DNA of 64,000 bases from Trema orientale. Taxonomy: Eukaryota > Streptophyta > Magnoliopsida > Rosales > Cannabaceae. Made by a program: the position numbers and the translations under genes. The stretch spans positions 103,144-167,143 of the forward strand of contig JXTC01000250.1 in NCBI GenBank assembly GCA_002914845.1, read 5' to 3'. This document shows positions 1 to 10,815 of the stretch, in pieces (the stretch's first letter is position 1; each line of letters starts with the position of its first letter). The notes under the pieces are model-generated. The model saw nothing but the letters and a program-made list of their open reading frames with translations, was not told where the DNA came from and did no database searches.

Positions 1-485
1 ATAATTATATTTATAAGGTGGTCCAGTAGCATTTCCCAGAATAAGGCAAAAATTGAATAATAGGTTTTGGGGAGGCAGGAAATTAAGGGGAGAGGGAGTT
101 TTAAGGAAATTAAATGTCAGAAATGGCCGGTGGGTGCAGGTGACTAGCCAGAAAGTAACAATAAATGAATAGTCAAAGAAGGTAGCCGCTAAACTGTCCA
201 AAACACGTTGCCAAAAAAAAAAAAAAGAAAAGGGGGAAGGGATGGGATAAACAATGTGACTTTTGGCCACGTTATAAACATCATGAGCTTTTAGAACTTT
301 TCTGAACAGAAGCAAAGTAAATTTATTAGGAATTTGCTACCGAAATAAGATTTAGGAGAACCATATTACCAAATACGAGTGACGATGTTCTATGACTTGT
401 CTCCAAATTTACTTTAAATTAACCAAATTCCTAATAAATCTTTGGCAAGTACAATTTTCACTCATATTAAATTAGTAATACGAAG
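1..485. other. Intergenic, no gene seen
   Basis: AT-rich DNA with homopolymer A tracts. No coding segment, tRNA or repeat end was recognised here. Confidence 0.5.
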
Positions 486-695
486 AAGGATAATTTTAGC
501 TATCCCAATTAGTTTATCAAAATTTCTATACGAATGTATGTGACAAGTGAGTTGTTGCCATTCAATTAGTGTATTAAAACTTATCACAAATTAATTTAAT
601 ATTACTCACCAATTGAATAGTGATAATTTACTTGTTACATATGTTGGTATTAAAAATTTTCTGAACTATTTGAGATACCTATATAGCATTATCCA
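486..695. mobile_element. MITE, AAGGATAAT family, copy 1
   Basis: The segment begins AAGGATAAT and ends with the inverse motif ATTATCC. Its interior shares long stretches with the better preserved copy at 1913-2119, including a run ending TTACATATGTTGGTATTAAA. No coding capacity is seen. It is a non-autonomous DNA transposon, and the superfamily is not resolved because no clean target duplication is visible. The edges are good to a few bases. Confidence 0.55.
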
Positions 696-1912
696 TACCG
701 TACATGGAACGGAGGTTAACGCGGGCGAGTCTACACTAGGAAAATTTTTCTAAGTGTAGAAGAATCCACATGCACTGTCCGACTGTGTGTTGGGTGCACA
801 TGCACGCCCCATGACTTGGTTTCCCACATCACATCTCCTCACCTGTGTTTATTCCCATAAATTTGTGTACATAGGGTTTTAACCTACTAAAATCTTGATT
901 GGCATATATTTTTTATTATTTTTTATTTTATTTGTTTTTCGCCCTTAGATCTGAACCTTTTAGTATCCGGATTTGATAGAGAGTCCAATTTTGACGGTTA
1001 GATTTCTATCTAAAGATTAAAAATATAAATGCTATCATTCAATTCACATAGGTATTTGTTCCAATATAATTAATTATAACAATTAGATTAAAATCTAAAT
1101 GTCAAAATTGATTTCCCTATCGATAGAGAATAAAAAAAAATCCCTTCTGTACTCATGCCCATATATAATGGGCAATACTCTACTAGTGTATATATATATT
1201 GTATATATTTTACTTATATATAAGTTGCTTAATTAAAATTTATCTTGTATGTATTTCATAGTAAAAGTAAAAAAAAAAAAGAAAGAGTATTAACTAATGT
1301 GTATTTATTGTTATTATTTTATTTCTAACTACTCAAATCACGGTAACCGTTAGATACATGATCAAACAACTTTAAAACAAATATTTATAGATAAGTTAAA
1401 CAAAAAAATACCTACTGAATAATGATCCATATATAATTAAGTATATGTATTTCACCAAATTAACTAGCTATATCCTAAGACTCGAGTAAAAATAATATTT
1501 AAAAAAAAGGAAAAAAAAAAACTATCTAAGCGATTGATCAAAGGGGAACACTACCAAAAAAAAAAAATAAAATAAAAACAAAAACCATTTAGTGGGAAGT
1601 TTTTTATTCACAACAAATTTTTTGTGACTAAAAGTAACATTTAATCATAACTAATAATTTATGGGGATTATATTCGCATTCTTTTTATGCATAAAATGCA
1701 TAAAGGCACCTTTTTAATAACAAAAAGACCAAATAGTATAAAGTAAAAAATATACAAAATTAAAAAACCAAAACATCTATTTGAGCACCGCCTTCGAGCT
1801 AGATCCAAGTGCCTTCTTTTTTGTTCCATTCCCTCTTCAGATTACTTAAATGACATTTCTTCATCAATCTCTTTCAATTTATTTTTTTTCTTCTCTTGCA
1901 ACTATTTCAGAG
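696..1912. other. Intergenic AT-rich DNA with a small hairpin
   Basis: A short hairpin lies near 732-760 (ctacacta / taagtgtag arms), in a GC-richer patch to about 830 that may be a MITE relic. The rest is AT-rich with TA and A tracts. No open frame here looks like a protein. Confidence 0.4.
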
Positions 1913-2119
1913 AAGGATAATACTTCACATTCCAACTTTGGTACCAAATTTTTTGTACCAACACATGTGGTATATAAGTTGTCACTAATTAATTGATGTG
2001 TTAAAACTTACCACAAATAGATTAAACATTATCACTAATTGAGTGGTGATAAATCACATGTTACATATGTTGGTATTAAAAATTTGGTACAAAAATTAGT
2101 ACCTCAAGCATTATCCTTT
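1913..2119. mobile_element. MITE, AAGGATAAT family, copy 2
   Basis: This is a near-palindromic element. The left arm AAGGATAAT, followed by GGTACCAAATTTTTTGTACC at 1940-1959, pairs with a right arm carrying GGTACAAAAATTAGTACC and ATTATCCTT. The inner arms (tgtggtatataa / ttacatatgttgg) also match. It is the same family as 486-695, with no coding capacity. Flanks cagag and tagag could be a degraded target duplication. Confidence 0.65.
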
Positions 2120-2225
2120 AGAGAAAGATAACACTACACATCCCAAGAATGCTAGATTGTGCCATTGAGTTTTTAGATAATTAAAAGAAAACGGAAGGAA
2201 ATAGTTATAACAGGAAAACAAAATT

Positions 2226-2397
2226 GGGGATGGCTACGGTAGGGGCGTCCCTACGTAGGGTCATGCCATAATTATCGTTGGATGGGAATCTGTGAGGAAT
2301 AACGGGAATCTGTGGAGAATCTATTTATATACAGATTCTCATCCAACGGTGAATAGACAGGACCCTACGTATGGGCGCCCCTACTGTAGACGCGCCC
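2226..2397. mobile_element. Mutator-like MITE, 172-bp family, copy 1
   Basis: A 172-bp fold-back element. The outer arms are GGCTACGGTAGGGGCG and its imperfect inverse near the right end. Inner arms CGTTGGATGGGAATCTGT and ACAGATTCTCATCCAACG pair across the centre. It is flanked by an exact 9-bp duplication, aacaaaatt, at 2217-2225 and 2398-2406. A 9-bp target duplication with long inverted repeats is the Mutator (MULE) signature. A second copy of identical length is at 29801-29972. The 94-codon open frame that starts inside it is not a gene. Confidence 0.85.
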
Positions 2398-2406
2398 AAC
2401 AAAATT

Positions 2407-2739
2407 ATGATTGGCAAAAAAAATTTTTGAATTACTTATTCTTGTCTTTTAACCTTTTTATTTATATATTGTTTTCTTTGTATATTCTTTTTCTGTTGAC
2501 TGCGTATGAATTTTATATTACAGTGTTTCTGTTCATTGTCTTTCTCCATGTTCTTTACATTTTTGTATTCATATAAGTGGCTCTTTTTCCAAACTATAAA
2601 AAGTTTAAAAAAAATAAGAAAAAACAAAACTATAAATAAACAGATCTCACATTTAAGGTGAAAAAAATTCCAAGAATGTAAGCCATAAGGTGTTTTTTTT
2701 TTTTTTTTTCGTATTGAAGATGTTCAAGGTGCCTTTCAC

Positions 2740-2773
<34 letters not shown>

Positions 2774-3170
2774 GGAATAGGATGCCTTTATTCTATTTCT
2801 CTTTCATAATATGACAATAAAAGTATCGTCTTGAAAGCAGCGCCGCCGGGTTACAGGCGGTAGTACATTTGGGATGCTCAGTTTAATAATAATCTAATTA
2901 TGGATTGATGGTTTTTATTTTCCTTTTTTGGGCTAATTTGTTTTTCCTTACCCTTTGTGAACATAGAAGCTTTTGACAACAATTTACTAAGTCTCAATTA
3001 ATTGAACTGGAAGAAGAAATTGATTTGCAGGTAACGGCGCCGAGGGCCGAGTGTGCTTGTGAAGGATGTGAGCTGGGGATGTCGAATGGGAAACCGTCTT
3101 CTTCATTTTCTTTTAATTTCTATTTTCAGTATAAAAAAAAAAAAGAATTCAATGCATATAGTTTTACATA
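2407..3170. other. Intergenic; GC-richer patches of unknown origin
   Basis: Poly-T tracts lie at 2693-2710 and 2742-2772. Two GC-richer patches (about 2838-2865 and 3030-3100) resemble worn gene fragments, but neither reads as a recognisable protein in any frame. Confidence 0.35.
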
Positions 3171-3187
3171 AGATCAGTGAAGTTCTT

Positions 3188-3344
3188 GCCAACTGAGGCT
3201 AGCTCAGTTGATCCAAGGTTTGAGGGTTGTGTGTGTGTTTGGGGGGGTCAGGGGTTCAAACCTTGGTAGTGTGTGTGTGTCATTTTTCTTTAATTTGTAG
3301 TAAGTGGTGGTCATTAGTTAAACCCCACTTTTTAAAAAAAAAAA
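3188..3344 (+). mobile_element. tRNA-derived SINE, copy 1, with target duplication
   Basis: The left end has an RNA polymerase III box A (TAGCTCAGTTGATCC) and a box B (GGTTCAAACC) at tRNA-like spacing. These are followed by a unique body ending GTAGTAAGTGGTGGTCATTA and a poly-A tail. The copy is bounded by a perfect 17-bp duplication, agatcagtgaagttctt, at 3171-3187 and 3345-3361. That is the hallmark of LINE-driven target-primed reverse transcription. A second copy lies at 4523-4686, and a relative sharing the tail lies on the minus strand near 10661-10815. The perfect duplication suggests a young insertion. Confidence 0.85.
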
Positions 3345-3361
3345 AGATCAGTGAAGTTCTT

Positions 3362-4522
3362 TTATTTCAATCCTAAAGATATAAATCTCGCGCTCTAAAA
3401 TTTGCTAGGAGCAAAATCGATCCTCCTACATTAAAATCTCCCTATAGCTTTAGTCACAACTTCTTTTTTTTTTTTTTTTTAATTACGAATTTTTCACTGT
3501 CACGAAAATTTTACTTTTTGTCACATTTTCATCGTCACTAAAAATAAAATTTTTTGTATTGGAACCAAATGGAGGTGAACAAATGGACAGCATCTCTGCT
3601 ATTTGCCGATCTAATCTACATATTGATAGAAAATTGGCACACGAAACACTCATCCACATATGACCAAAATAATGTTGTCTTCTCTGAATCACAACGTTCA
3701 ACCAGACGTTTTGGTTGAACATTCATCGACACTAGCAAAAATAAAAAAATAAAAAAAATTAGTGGTTTGGTTATAATCAAATTAAAAATATCCAACAAAT
3801 CTAAGATGTAGTACTACGTAGGTAATACAATGAATTTTTCTAATTTCTAAATCGGAAAAAAAAAAAAAAAACAGGAAACAACAATAATTTTGTCCTTTAT
3901 TCCAGAGGATATTCTCGTTTGGTATTTTCTTTTACTTTGTTTCTTACACTCATGAGCAATTAACATTAAAACAAAGAATTAACTAGATTGTTATCCATTA
4001 ACGCGGTTTCACCGGCTGGATTGAGAACAGAGAAATATGGTTTTCATCTTCGACTTTTCCTGCTGTCCACCAAATCAGATTTTTATACATTTAACTTAAA
4101 AATAAACTTATTTAAGTCATTTTATATTTGAGAACGGCTACTAATTGCCCCGTTTTATCTCAGGACCTATATATATATATGTGGATTTCACGGGAATAAA
4201 TGGTTGAGATCGGTCAATCACATTAGACGTGATTAATCTGACGCGACTGATCAAACAGTCCTTTTTATATTTTGTAAGTACTCTATTGAATGATTTCTTG
4301 AAAAATAGCTTAGTAGATAAGAGTATAAGACAAATATGCTTCCTAGCTAGCCAGTACATGGTCCATACTCCATAAGACCATAATGGTATACGCCTAAAAC
4401 TTGTAGCCCACCCTAGTAACTTTTTTTTTTTTTTCTCGGTAAACATCGTCATTGCCCACCCTAGTAACTTGATTGGTTTAAAATGCTACAAATAACAGTC
4501 CTCAATTTTATATATTTTTTTT
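3362..4522. other. Intergenic, no gene seen
   Basis: AT-rich with several homopolymer tracts (T near 3465-3480, A near 3856-3871). The minus-strand open frames here are short, have no recognisable domain and end in poly-T. Confidence 0.4.
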
Positions 4523-4686
4523 GCTAACTGGAGTTAGCTCAGTTGGTCCAAAATTTACGGGATGTGTGCGTGAGTTTGAGGGGGTCAAGGGTTCAAGCCT
4601 TGATAGTATATATGTACATTATTTTCCTTTAAATTTGTAGTAAGTGGTGGTCATTAGTTAAACCCCATTTTTTAAAAAAAAAAAAA
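4523..4686 (+). mobile_element. tRNA-derived SINE, copy 2
   Basis: Same family as 3188-3344: box A (TTAGCTCAGTTGGTCC), box B (GGTTCAAGCC), the shared 3' body (GTAGTAAGTGGTGGTCATTA) and a poly-A tail. Flanks tatatattttttt and catatattttttt are a plausible but AT-rich target duplication. The internal TG tract of copy 1 is shorter here. Confidence 0.8.
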
Positions 4687-5168
4687 CTTCATATATTTTT
4701 TTATAGGAAGTTTTCTGGCCTACCATGGTCCCTTAATAAGGAAAAAAATTAATAATCATAATTAAGTTTTAACATGAATCAAGAAGATGTTTGACTTCCA
4801 AATAATTACTGGAGCTTATCTTATCCCGTGGAGACTATAATAGCGTTTTTTTTTTTTTTTCGCTTGAAAGGAGACTACAATAGTGTTAGTAGTCTCACTT
4901 AGTCCAAAAAAAAAAGGAAATTGTGTTTTTCTTACTTAGTCCAAAAAAAAAGGAAATTGTGTTTTTTTTTTTTAAAAAAAAGGAATTTAGACGGAAAAAA
5001 AAAAAAAGCAGAGTTCAGAAGTATTTACTTACGGAAAGGTAAGGTAAAATTGTGTGGCCTGATTTCGGTGATTTTTTTTTCTTTTTAATGAAAGAGAAAT
5101 TTCATTCAAGTCAACAACTAAAAACCAACAATAACAAATTCGATATAAAAATTAAATTACAGATAATT
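4687..5168. other. Intergenic; short tandem duplication
   Basis: Contains a short direct repeat near 4895-4964 (ttagtccaaaaaaaaaggaa units) and otherwise AT-rich DNA. No gene is seen. Confidence 0.4.
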
Positions 5169-5177
5169 TATTACAGT

Positions 5178-6520
5178 AGGAATTGCTAAACACACTCTAT
5201 TACATATTGTACATAATTAGTTTTACTAATAGGATTAGTTGTTATAGTTAGTTAGGCTATTGTTCAAGTTGTTACTTAGCTGGTGTACAGCTGGCATATC
5301 AGATATTTATTGAAAGCTGACTAGTTACCTTGTATATATAGAGTCTCTATTGTATAGTTCCAGAATTAATGAGAAGAATCCATTTTTCACAAAGATGGTC
5401 CTAGCGTAATATGGTATCAGAGCTCACTTGCTTATCCGTATTCTGATTTCACTGACTCCAGTACTGTTGGAGCTTCATCTTGCTGATCATTGACTCCATT
5501 GTTGCTGAAGTTTCTTCTCGCTAGTGCTTACTTCCTTGATTGAGTTCGAATCTCCTCAATGGAGCGTTCCTTCTTCCTCTGTATATGGCGTCCCCTAGTT
5601 CTCAAGCTTCGAATCAATCTGTGCAGTCTGTCAATCGATCTGCCATTGACGAACTATCAAACCCTGACTTTCTTCACCACTCTGACAGCCCAGGCTTGAT
5701 TCTTGTTTCTCAGCCTCTTACTGGAGATAATTACGCTTCGTGGAGTCGTGCAATGAAGATTGCTTTATTAGTCAAGAACAAGATTGGCTTTATCGATGGC
5801 TCTCTTTCAAAACCTACAAGTACTGATCTTGATCTACTTCATGCCTGGAATCGTAACAATAATATAATCGTATCCTGGATTCTGAACTCTATTTCTAAAG
5901 ATATATCTGCTAGTGTGATTTATTCTGATTCTACCCAAGAAATTTGTACTGATGTTAAAGAACATTTTCAACAACATAATGATCCTCGAATCTTTCAATT
6001 GCGCCGAGAATTAATGAACTGTTCCCAAGCATAGAACACTATTAGTGTCTATTTCACGAAATTAAAGACTCTCTGGGAAGAATTAAACATTTATAGACCA
6101 ATTTGCACTTATGGACAATGTATATATGTATAATTAAATAATTATAGTCCATCTTAAGGGGGAGTATTATATGTTGTACATAATTAGTTTTACTAGTAGG
6201 ATTAATTGTTATAGTTAGTTAGGCTATTGTTCAAGTTGTTACTTAGCTGGTGTACAGCTGGCATATTGACAGTTTACAAGTTACCTTGTATATATAGAGT
6301 CTCTCTTGTATAGTTCCAGAATTAATGAGAAGAATCCATTTTTTACAAAGCTAGTCCTAGCGTAATACACTCTCTTTGTTACTCTCTAGTCTCACTGTCT
6401 GACAAATAGATTCCACTATCTAGTTTAATATTTTAATAATACAATAAACCATAGTAGAATCAACGTATCAAGCAGTGAGACTCAGAGAGTACAAATGAGA
6501 GTGCTGTTAGCATTCTTTTT
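5178..6520. mobile_element. Mutator-like MITE split by an LTR element
   Basis: The left end GGAATTGCTAAACACACTC (5179-5197) is the inverse of GAGAGTGCTGTTAGCATTC near the right end. The right part is strongly palindromic: TCTCACTGTCTGACAAATAG pairs with its inverse near 6455-6480. A 9-bp duplication, tattacagt, flanks the whole at 5169-5177 and 6521-6529. Without the inserted LTR element the MITE is about 168 bp. A second copy, also with a 9-bp duplication, is at 32089-32269. Confidence 0.75.
5198..6367 (+). mobile_element. Small Copia-type LTR element (fossil, gag only)
   Basis: The 5' LTR is 5198-5411 and the 3' LTR is 6165-6367. Both begin TATTA and end TAATA. The 5-bp target duplication cactc is at 5193-5197 and 6368-6372. 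A primer-binding site TGGTATCAGAGC (initiator Met tRNA type) follows the 5' LTR directly at 5412-5423. A purine tract (aaggggga) precedes the 3' LTR. Between them lies a Copia gag-like segment at about 5585-6034 (motif LTGDNYASWSRAM), with no pol region. It is a non-autonomous, broken element. The LTRs differ by a few percent plus one indel, so its age is probably a few million years. Confidence 0.85.
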
Positions 6521-6529
6521 TATTACAGT

Positions 6530-6973
6530 TACAGCTAATTTATAATAATAAACAAATAATCAATCAAATTATTGAGTTTCAGAAGAAGCACAAAATCTCT
6601 TTTAAATTAGCATCTCTGACTCCTCTAGTTGATATTGCTACAATACTTTTGCAAATATTAACATTAAGTGATGTAAAATCTTCTATTTTTTTTTTTTAAT
6701 CCATTGAAAGCTTCAAATTTATAAGAAAAATACAAATTTTCACATGAAAAAAAAAACTGAAAAATCTAAAATTTGGGGTAAAATTATGTCGGAGATCCTA
6801 TTCCAGCAAGGTTTAAATCTAGAAAGGAGAAAGAGAAAATTTTCTCACACATCAGGTCGTTTAATCAAAGAATTACTCTATTTTTATGAGTTGAACATTT
6901 GAACATTTATTTAAAAAAAAAATTGAGCTAGTCGTACTCCGGAATTTGTCAATTCTCAATAGAGAATAGTTAA
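6530..6973. other. Intergenic, no gene seen
   Basis: AT-rich DNA between two MITEs. Nothing recognised. Confidence 0.4.
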
Positions 6974-7137
6974 ATAAGTAGTGGTACATATTTTGATAAA
7001 CTGTCATGAAAAAATAACTTGAATGAGTGACATTCTATCATTTGTCAATGTAGTATTTATGAATCACTCATTATTTGCCACATAAGTTATCATCATTCAA
7101 GTTATTTTGTCAAGATAATTTATCAAGATGTATGGCA
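6974..7137. mobile_element. MITE with about 40-bp inverted repeats
   Basis: The left arm (acatattttgataaac ... ataacttgaatga) is the imperfect inverse of the right arm (tcattcaagttatt ... ttatcaagatgt), with a short loop around 7050. No coding capacity. The family is not assigned because no clear target duplication was found. Confidence 0.6.
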
Positions 7138-7693
7138 TTTTTCTAGTTTAAATATATAGATTTGTACTCCTTCCTAAAAATATATTTATAAAAAAAAACA
7201 AAAACAAAACAAATTTATTCTCCCATCCCAACATCTAATCTGGTTTTGGTATTTTTCTTTTACTTTCTTTCTCGCGTGTGATGAGCAAATAAACGTAATA
7301 TACTATAGTTTTCTTATATAATAAGAATCTTAAAACCCAGTGTCAAAAATATGGTTCCCATTTCCCATCTTCGGCTTTGTACACAATCCATAAATTCAAA
7401 TTTCATAAACATAAAAAGTTTTTTCTAGCTCAACATAGTCCCTAAACATGAGAAAAAAAATCATAAACATTATGGTCCATAACTTCAAATTTCAAAAAAG
7501 ATTTGATAGAGCCCACCATAGTCCTAAACACGGGGAAAACAAAATCATAAACATAAATAATGTTTGACTTCGAAATTAGTCGAATCCTATCTATCATGTG
7601 GACTTCATTCCCTCAAAATCTAATCTCAGTTTAGCAAACGCGGTTTCTTCCTTTTAATTTTAATTTTTTTCCATAAAGGAAAAAGGTCCCAAG
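7138..7693. other. Intergenic, no gene seen
   Basis: AT-rich. A phrase around catagtccctaaaca repeats loosely at about 7430-7530, suggesting an old local duplication. Confidence 0.35.
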
Positions 7694-7814
7694 ATATATA
7701 TATATATTAAGAAGCGTTTATTATAGGAACTGATCTGTAGGGTAAGGCAGAATGTGTAGGGTCTGGAGTTCTTAATTGGTCCATCTAATTGTCGTTGATT
7801 GGACCATCTAATTT

Positions 7815-8043
7815 TATCCAATAGGTTTTTTTTTTTTTTTTACCTATGCATAAGTATCAATTTGGCCAATGAAAATTTATCTTGCACATTTTTTTATTGT
7901 AAAAAGTAAGAAAGAGAAATAGCATTAATGATGCACGTCTTTTAATGCACCTCATTATAGTCGTTGGATCACCATTAGATGATGATCCAACGGCAAAAAA
8001 AAAAAATCCTAGTAAAAAAAAAAACCCTACCGGATTGGCAACC
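7815..8043 (-). mobile_element. MITE ending GGTTGCCAATCCGGTAGG, copy 1
   Basis: The right end CTACCGGATTGGCAACC is the inverse of the left end of the copy at 40361-40601. Internal arms CGTTGGATCACCATTAGATG and its inverse form a hairpin. It is flanked by TA-rich DNA and has no coding capacity. The left end is worn. Confidence 0.65.
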
Positions 8044-8162
8044 ATATATATATTAAGAAGCGTTTATTATAGGAACTGATCTGTAGGGTAAAACAGAATG
8101 TGTAGGATCTAGAGTCCTTAATTGGTCCATCTAATTGTCGTTGATTGGACCATCTAATTTTA

Positions 8163-8367
8163 TCCAGTAGGTATTTTTTTTTTACCTATGCATAGGTATC
8201 AATTTGGCCAATGAAAATTTATCTTATACATTTTTTTATTATAAAAAGTAAAAGAGAGAAATAGCATTAATGATACATGTCTTTTCATGCACCTCATTAT
8301 AATCGTTGGATCACCATTAGATGATGATCCAACCGCTAAAAAAAAAATACCTACCGGATTGGCAACC
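8163..8367 (-). mobile_element. MITE ending GGTTGCCAATCCGGTAGG, copy 2
   Basis: This copy was duplicated together with copy 1. It has the same right end (CTACCGGATTGGCAACC), a left end reading ATCCAGTAGGT, and the same internal hairpin. It lies within the second tandem unit. Confidence 0.65.
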
Positions 8368-8490
8368 ATGTATATATATATTAAGAAGCATTTATTATAG
8401 GAACTGATCTGTAGGGTAAGGCAGAATGTGTAGGGTCTGGAGTCCTTAATTGGTCCATCTAATTATCGTTGATTGGACCATCTAATTTTA

Positions 8491-10080
8491 TGAGTTAGCA
8501 ATTTTCCAATTTTCAGCTCGTGTAAAAATTTCGTCTATGCTTCTCAATTTTTATAAATGTGATGTCAATTTGCCCCAATTAGCATTCAATATTAGAAATC
8601 TATGTATGTTGTAAGAGTAAAAAAGTGTGCATTAGAAATACTCTTAGTGATGGGAGTTTGCTAAGTTAACAACGTTGATGGTAGGCCACTGAGAAAAAAA
8701 AAAAAAAAGGAGAAAAAATACACTCAATTTTGTCCTCAGCATTCTCGATATTAACTGCAAAAAATCCTCTCAATTTCTAGGGTTAATGCAAATATAAGAA
8801 AATAGGAAGTTCATTCATTTTCTTCCTTTTTATTTAGTAGATCTCCCTATTTAATGGGTAAAAAAAGTCTTCTTTTCTAACATCATCTACAAATCGAGAC
8901 AAACTAATACTATATTTGCAAAAATTAAGACAAAATGACAATACATTTATAAAAATTGATGCACGAAAGTAAAATTTCAAATGCGAAAAGTGAACGACAA
9001 TGGCCATCAAAAATTGGGGGAGGTGGGGAGACTGGTCCAAAGTGTTAGAATATGTCATTTATAATGTAAAAATATTATAGTCCTACTTCGAGATAATCAT
9101 ATGAAAGATCATTTCATTAAAAAAAAAAAAAAATCTCTGGCATTTCTAATCTATATTACCCAATTTGAAGGGGTCGACCAGCCGGCTTTTTTCAGAGAAT
9201 TAAATGTTGAAAATGTAAAGAAAAAAAATAATGAAGAACAAATGCGACTGCCAACTATACTTTTGCTAACCAGAAACCACCCCAATCAATGATCAAGCGT
9301 GAAAACATTGTGGACCTTTTTGGTTGTGATGGAACGAAATGGTTTCACACTTCACATAATCTGGCTCATGGCTGTCCCCAAACCTTATTATAATTAGATG
9401 AGGTGTATGGTGATATGTTGTGTGTGTTCTTGACTTCTTTCATGAATTGTGATGTCGTTTCGTAAGGGACACGGGTGGTTTCGGTTGCTTAGTTAACTAG
9501 AACGGTTTGTATTAATGTTCGTTAACTTGTACGCCGCACTATATTGATGGCTTTTTCCTTTTCTTTTTTTGTTAAAAAAAAAAAATTTAAGGTCAAAGCT
9601 TATGAACAAAATAATACGAAAGCAATAGTTTGTGTATTTTTAATCTTTAATCTTTATGTAGCTTTGCCTATTTTAACAAGTATTAAGCAAATTATGTTTG
9701 CACCAAACTCAACTTCCTCAAAATTGTCGGATCCCTTATGCAATATAAACAAACTTTACAGCTTTGGCAAAATACAAGTGGCTTTAAACTCATTAATCTT
9801 ACATTATCAACCGTCAAAGAAAATTGAAAGAAGAGAACACTAACACGGAATAAATTAATCATGACAAAAGGCTGAAAATTTATTTTTAAACTTTAGATAC
9901 ACGTTTGATTATCATTTGTTCAAGAAGAATTCTAAGTAAGTTTATTGCATTGGCCATTGGTATGGGCGACTGAGACAACTGTCTAAGGCCTAACTGAGTC
10001 AAGGAACCCCGAATATGAAGCCCCTGAATATGAAGCCCTAGTAACTAGCTTAGGCAAGGATGCCACTTTTTTCCTTTTAT
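8491..10080. other. Intergenic, no gene seen
   Basis: Mostly AT-rich. The open frames at 9101-9292 and 9544-9843 have no recognisable domain and begin in poly-A, so they are not called. A GC-richer patch near 9955-10060 contains a short direct repeat (atatgaagccc twice). Confidence 0.4.
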
Positions 10081-10112
10081 ATATCTATATATCTATATAT
10101 ATATATATATAT
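10081..10112. repeat. TA/TATC microsatellite
   Basis: A run of atatctatatatctata passing into pure (TA)n. Confidence 0.8.
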
Positions 10113-10500
10113 TAATCCTAAAACAGCGAAAAAATGTAAAAAAAATTTGATAGTTTCTTTGATCAGTATTTTATTTTTAAAATTTTTAGAAAATTTCTAA
10201 TTTCACTCTTATTTTTTCATGACATGATTGGTCCTATTTTTATTTTTCTATGTTATGATTAGTCGTAATATATACATCTATTATACAATATTATATTTAA
10301 TTTACCATTAATGACAGCTTATATTAAATTTAGTTTATTGAACAAATAGTAGTGTTACATTCATCACATCAAGATAAATAGATTATTATCTTTATCTTAA
10401 TTTATTTATTTTTTTGAATGTAGAGATAAATACATTCTTTAATATTGTAATACATTGAATTTAACTGTAAATTAAGCTTAATGTATCATTTAGCTTTAAA
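10113..10500 (+). repeat. Dispersed direct repeat, copy A
   Basis: About 390 bp starting attaatcctaaa and ending near gagataaatacattcttta. It matches 11160-11500 in the same orientation with many small differences. It is an old duplicated repeat without coding capacity or clear termini. Confidence 0.65.
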
Positions 10501-10660
10501 CTCCATTATGAAGACGCATATCCACATAGATGTTATATTGGGTTCTCCACACGAATACTTTTTATCCATTGATCTCACAAGAATATTTCTATACTACAAA
10601 CATTAATCTTTATTGTTTGGACTAACATAAACAATAATTATTAGTCCATGAACAAATTAA

Positions 10661-10815
10661 TTTTTTTTTAAAAAGTGAGACTTAATTAATGACCTCCACT
10701 TATTACAAATTGAAGGAAAATATCTACTACTACCCAATCCCCACCGCACCCCATCCCATTAGGGATATTAGGTTTTTATGTCTACCCCTAGTGTGACTCG
10801 AACATAGGACCGAGA
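10661..10815 (-). mobile_element. SINE-like copy, minus strand, diverged
   Basis: Read on the minus strand, the 3' half (GTAATAAGTGGAGGTCATTA, then an A-rich tail) matches the shared tail of the SINEs at 3188 and 4523. A box-B-like TGTTCGAGTC lies upstream at about 10795-10805. The head is different, so this is either a related subfamily or a chimera using the same tail. Confidence 0.55.

Larger units (their letters stand above)
7694..8490. repeat. Tandem duplication, about 2.4 units
   Basis: A unit of roughly 330-345 bp starting tatatattaagaagcg occurs at about 7697-8044, 8045-8369 and, truncated, 8370-8490. Each full unit holds a shared core (aggaactgatctgtaggg) followed by a MITE that ends in GGATTGGCAACC. 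The third unit stops before the MITE. The units differ by scattered changes and poly-A length, so the duplication is not recent. The open frame at 7857-8045 on the minus strand is inside a MITE. Confidence 0.8.

Noticed and set aside
2292-2576. 94-codon open frame
   Set aside because: It starts inside a MITE and runs into AT-rich DNA. It shows no domain.
3188-3270. tRNA gene
   Set aside because: Box A and box B are present but the cloverleaf is not. The poly-A tail and target duplication show a SINE.
9544-9843. 99-codon open frame
   Set aside because: It has no domain, crosses poly-A and has no promoter or intron context.
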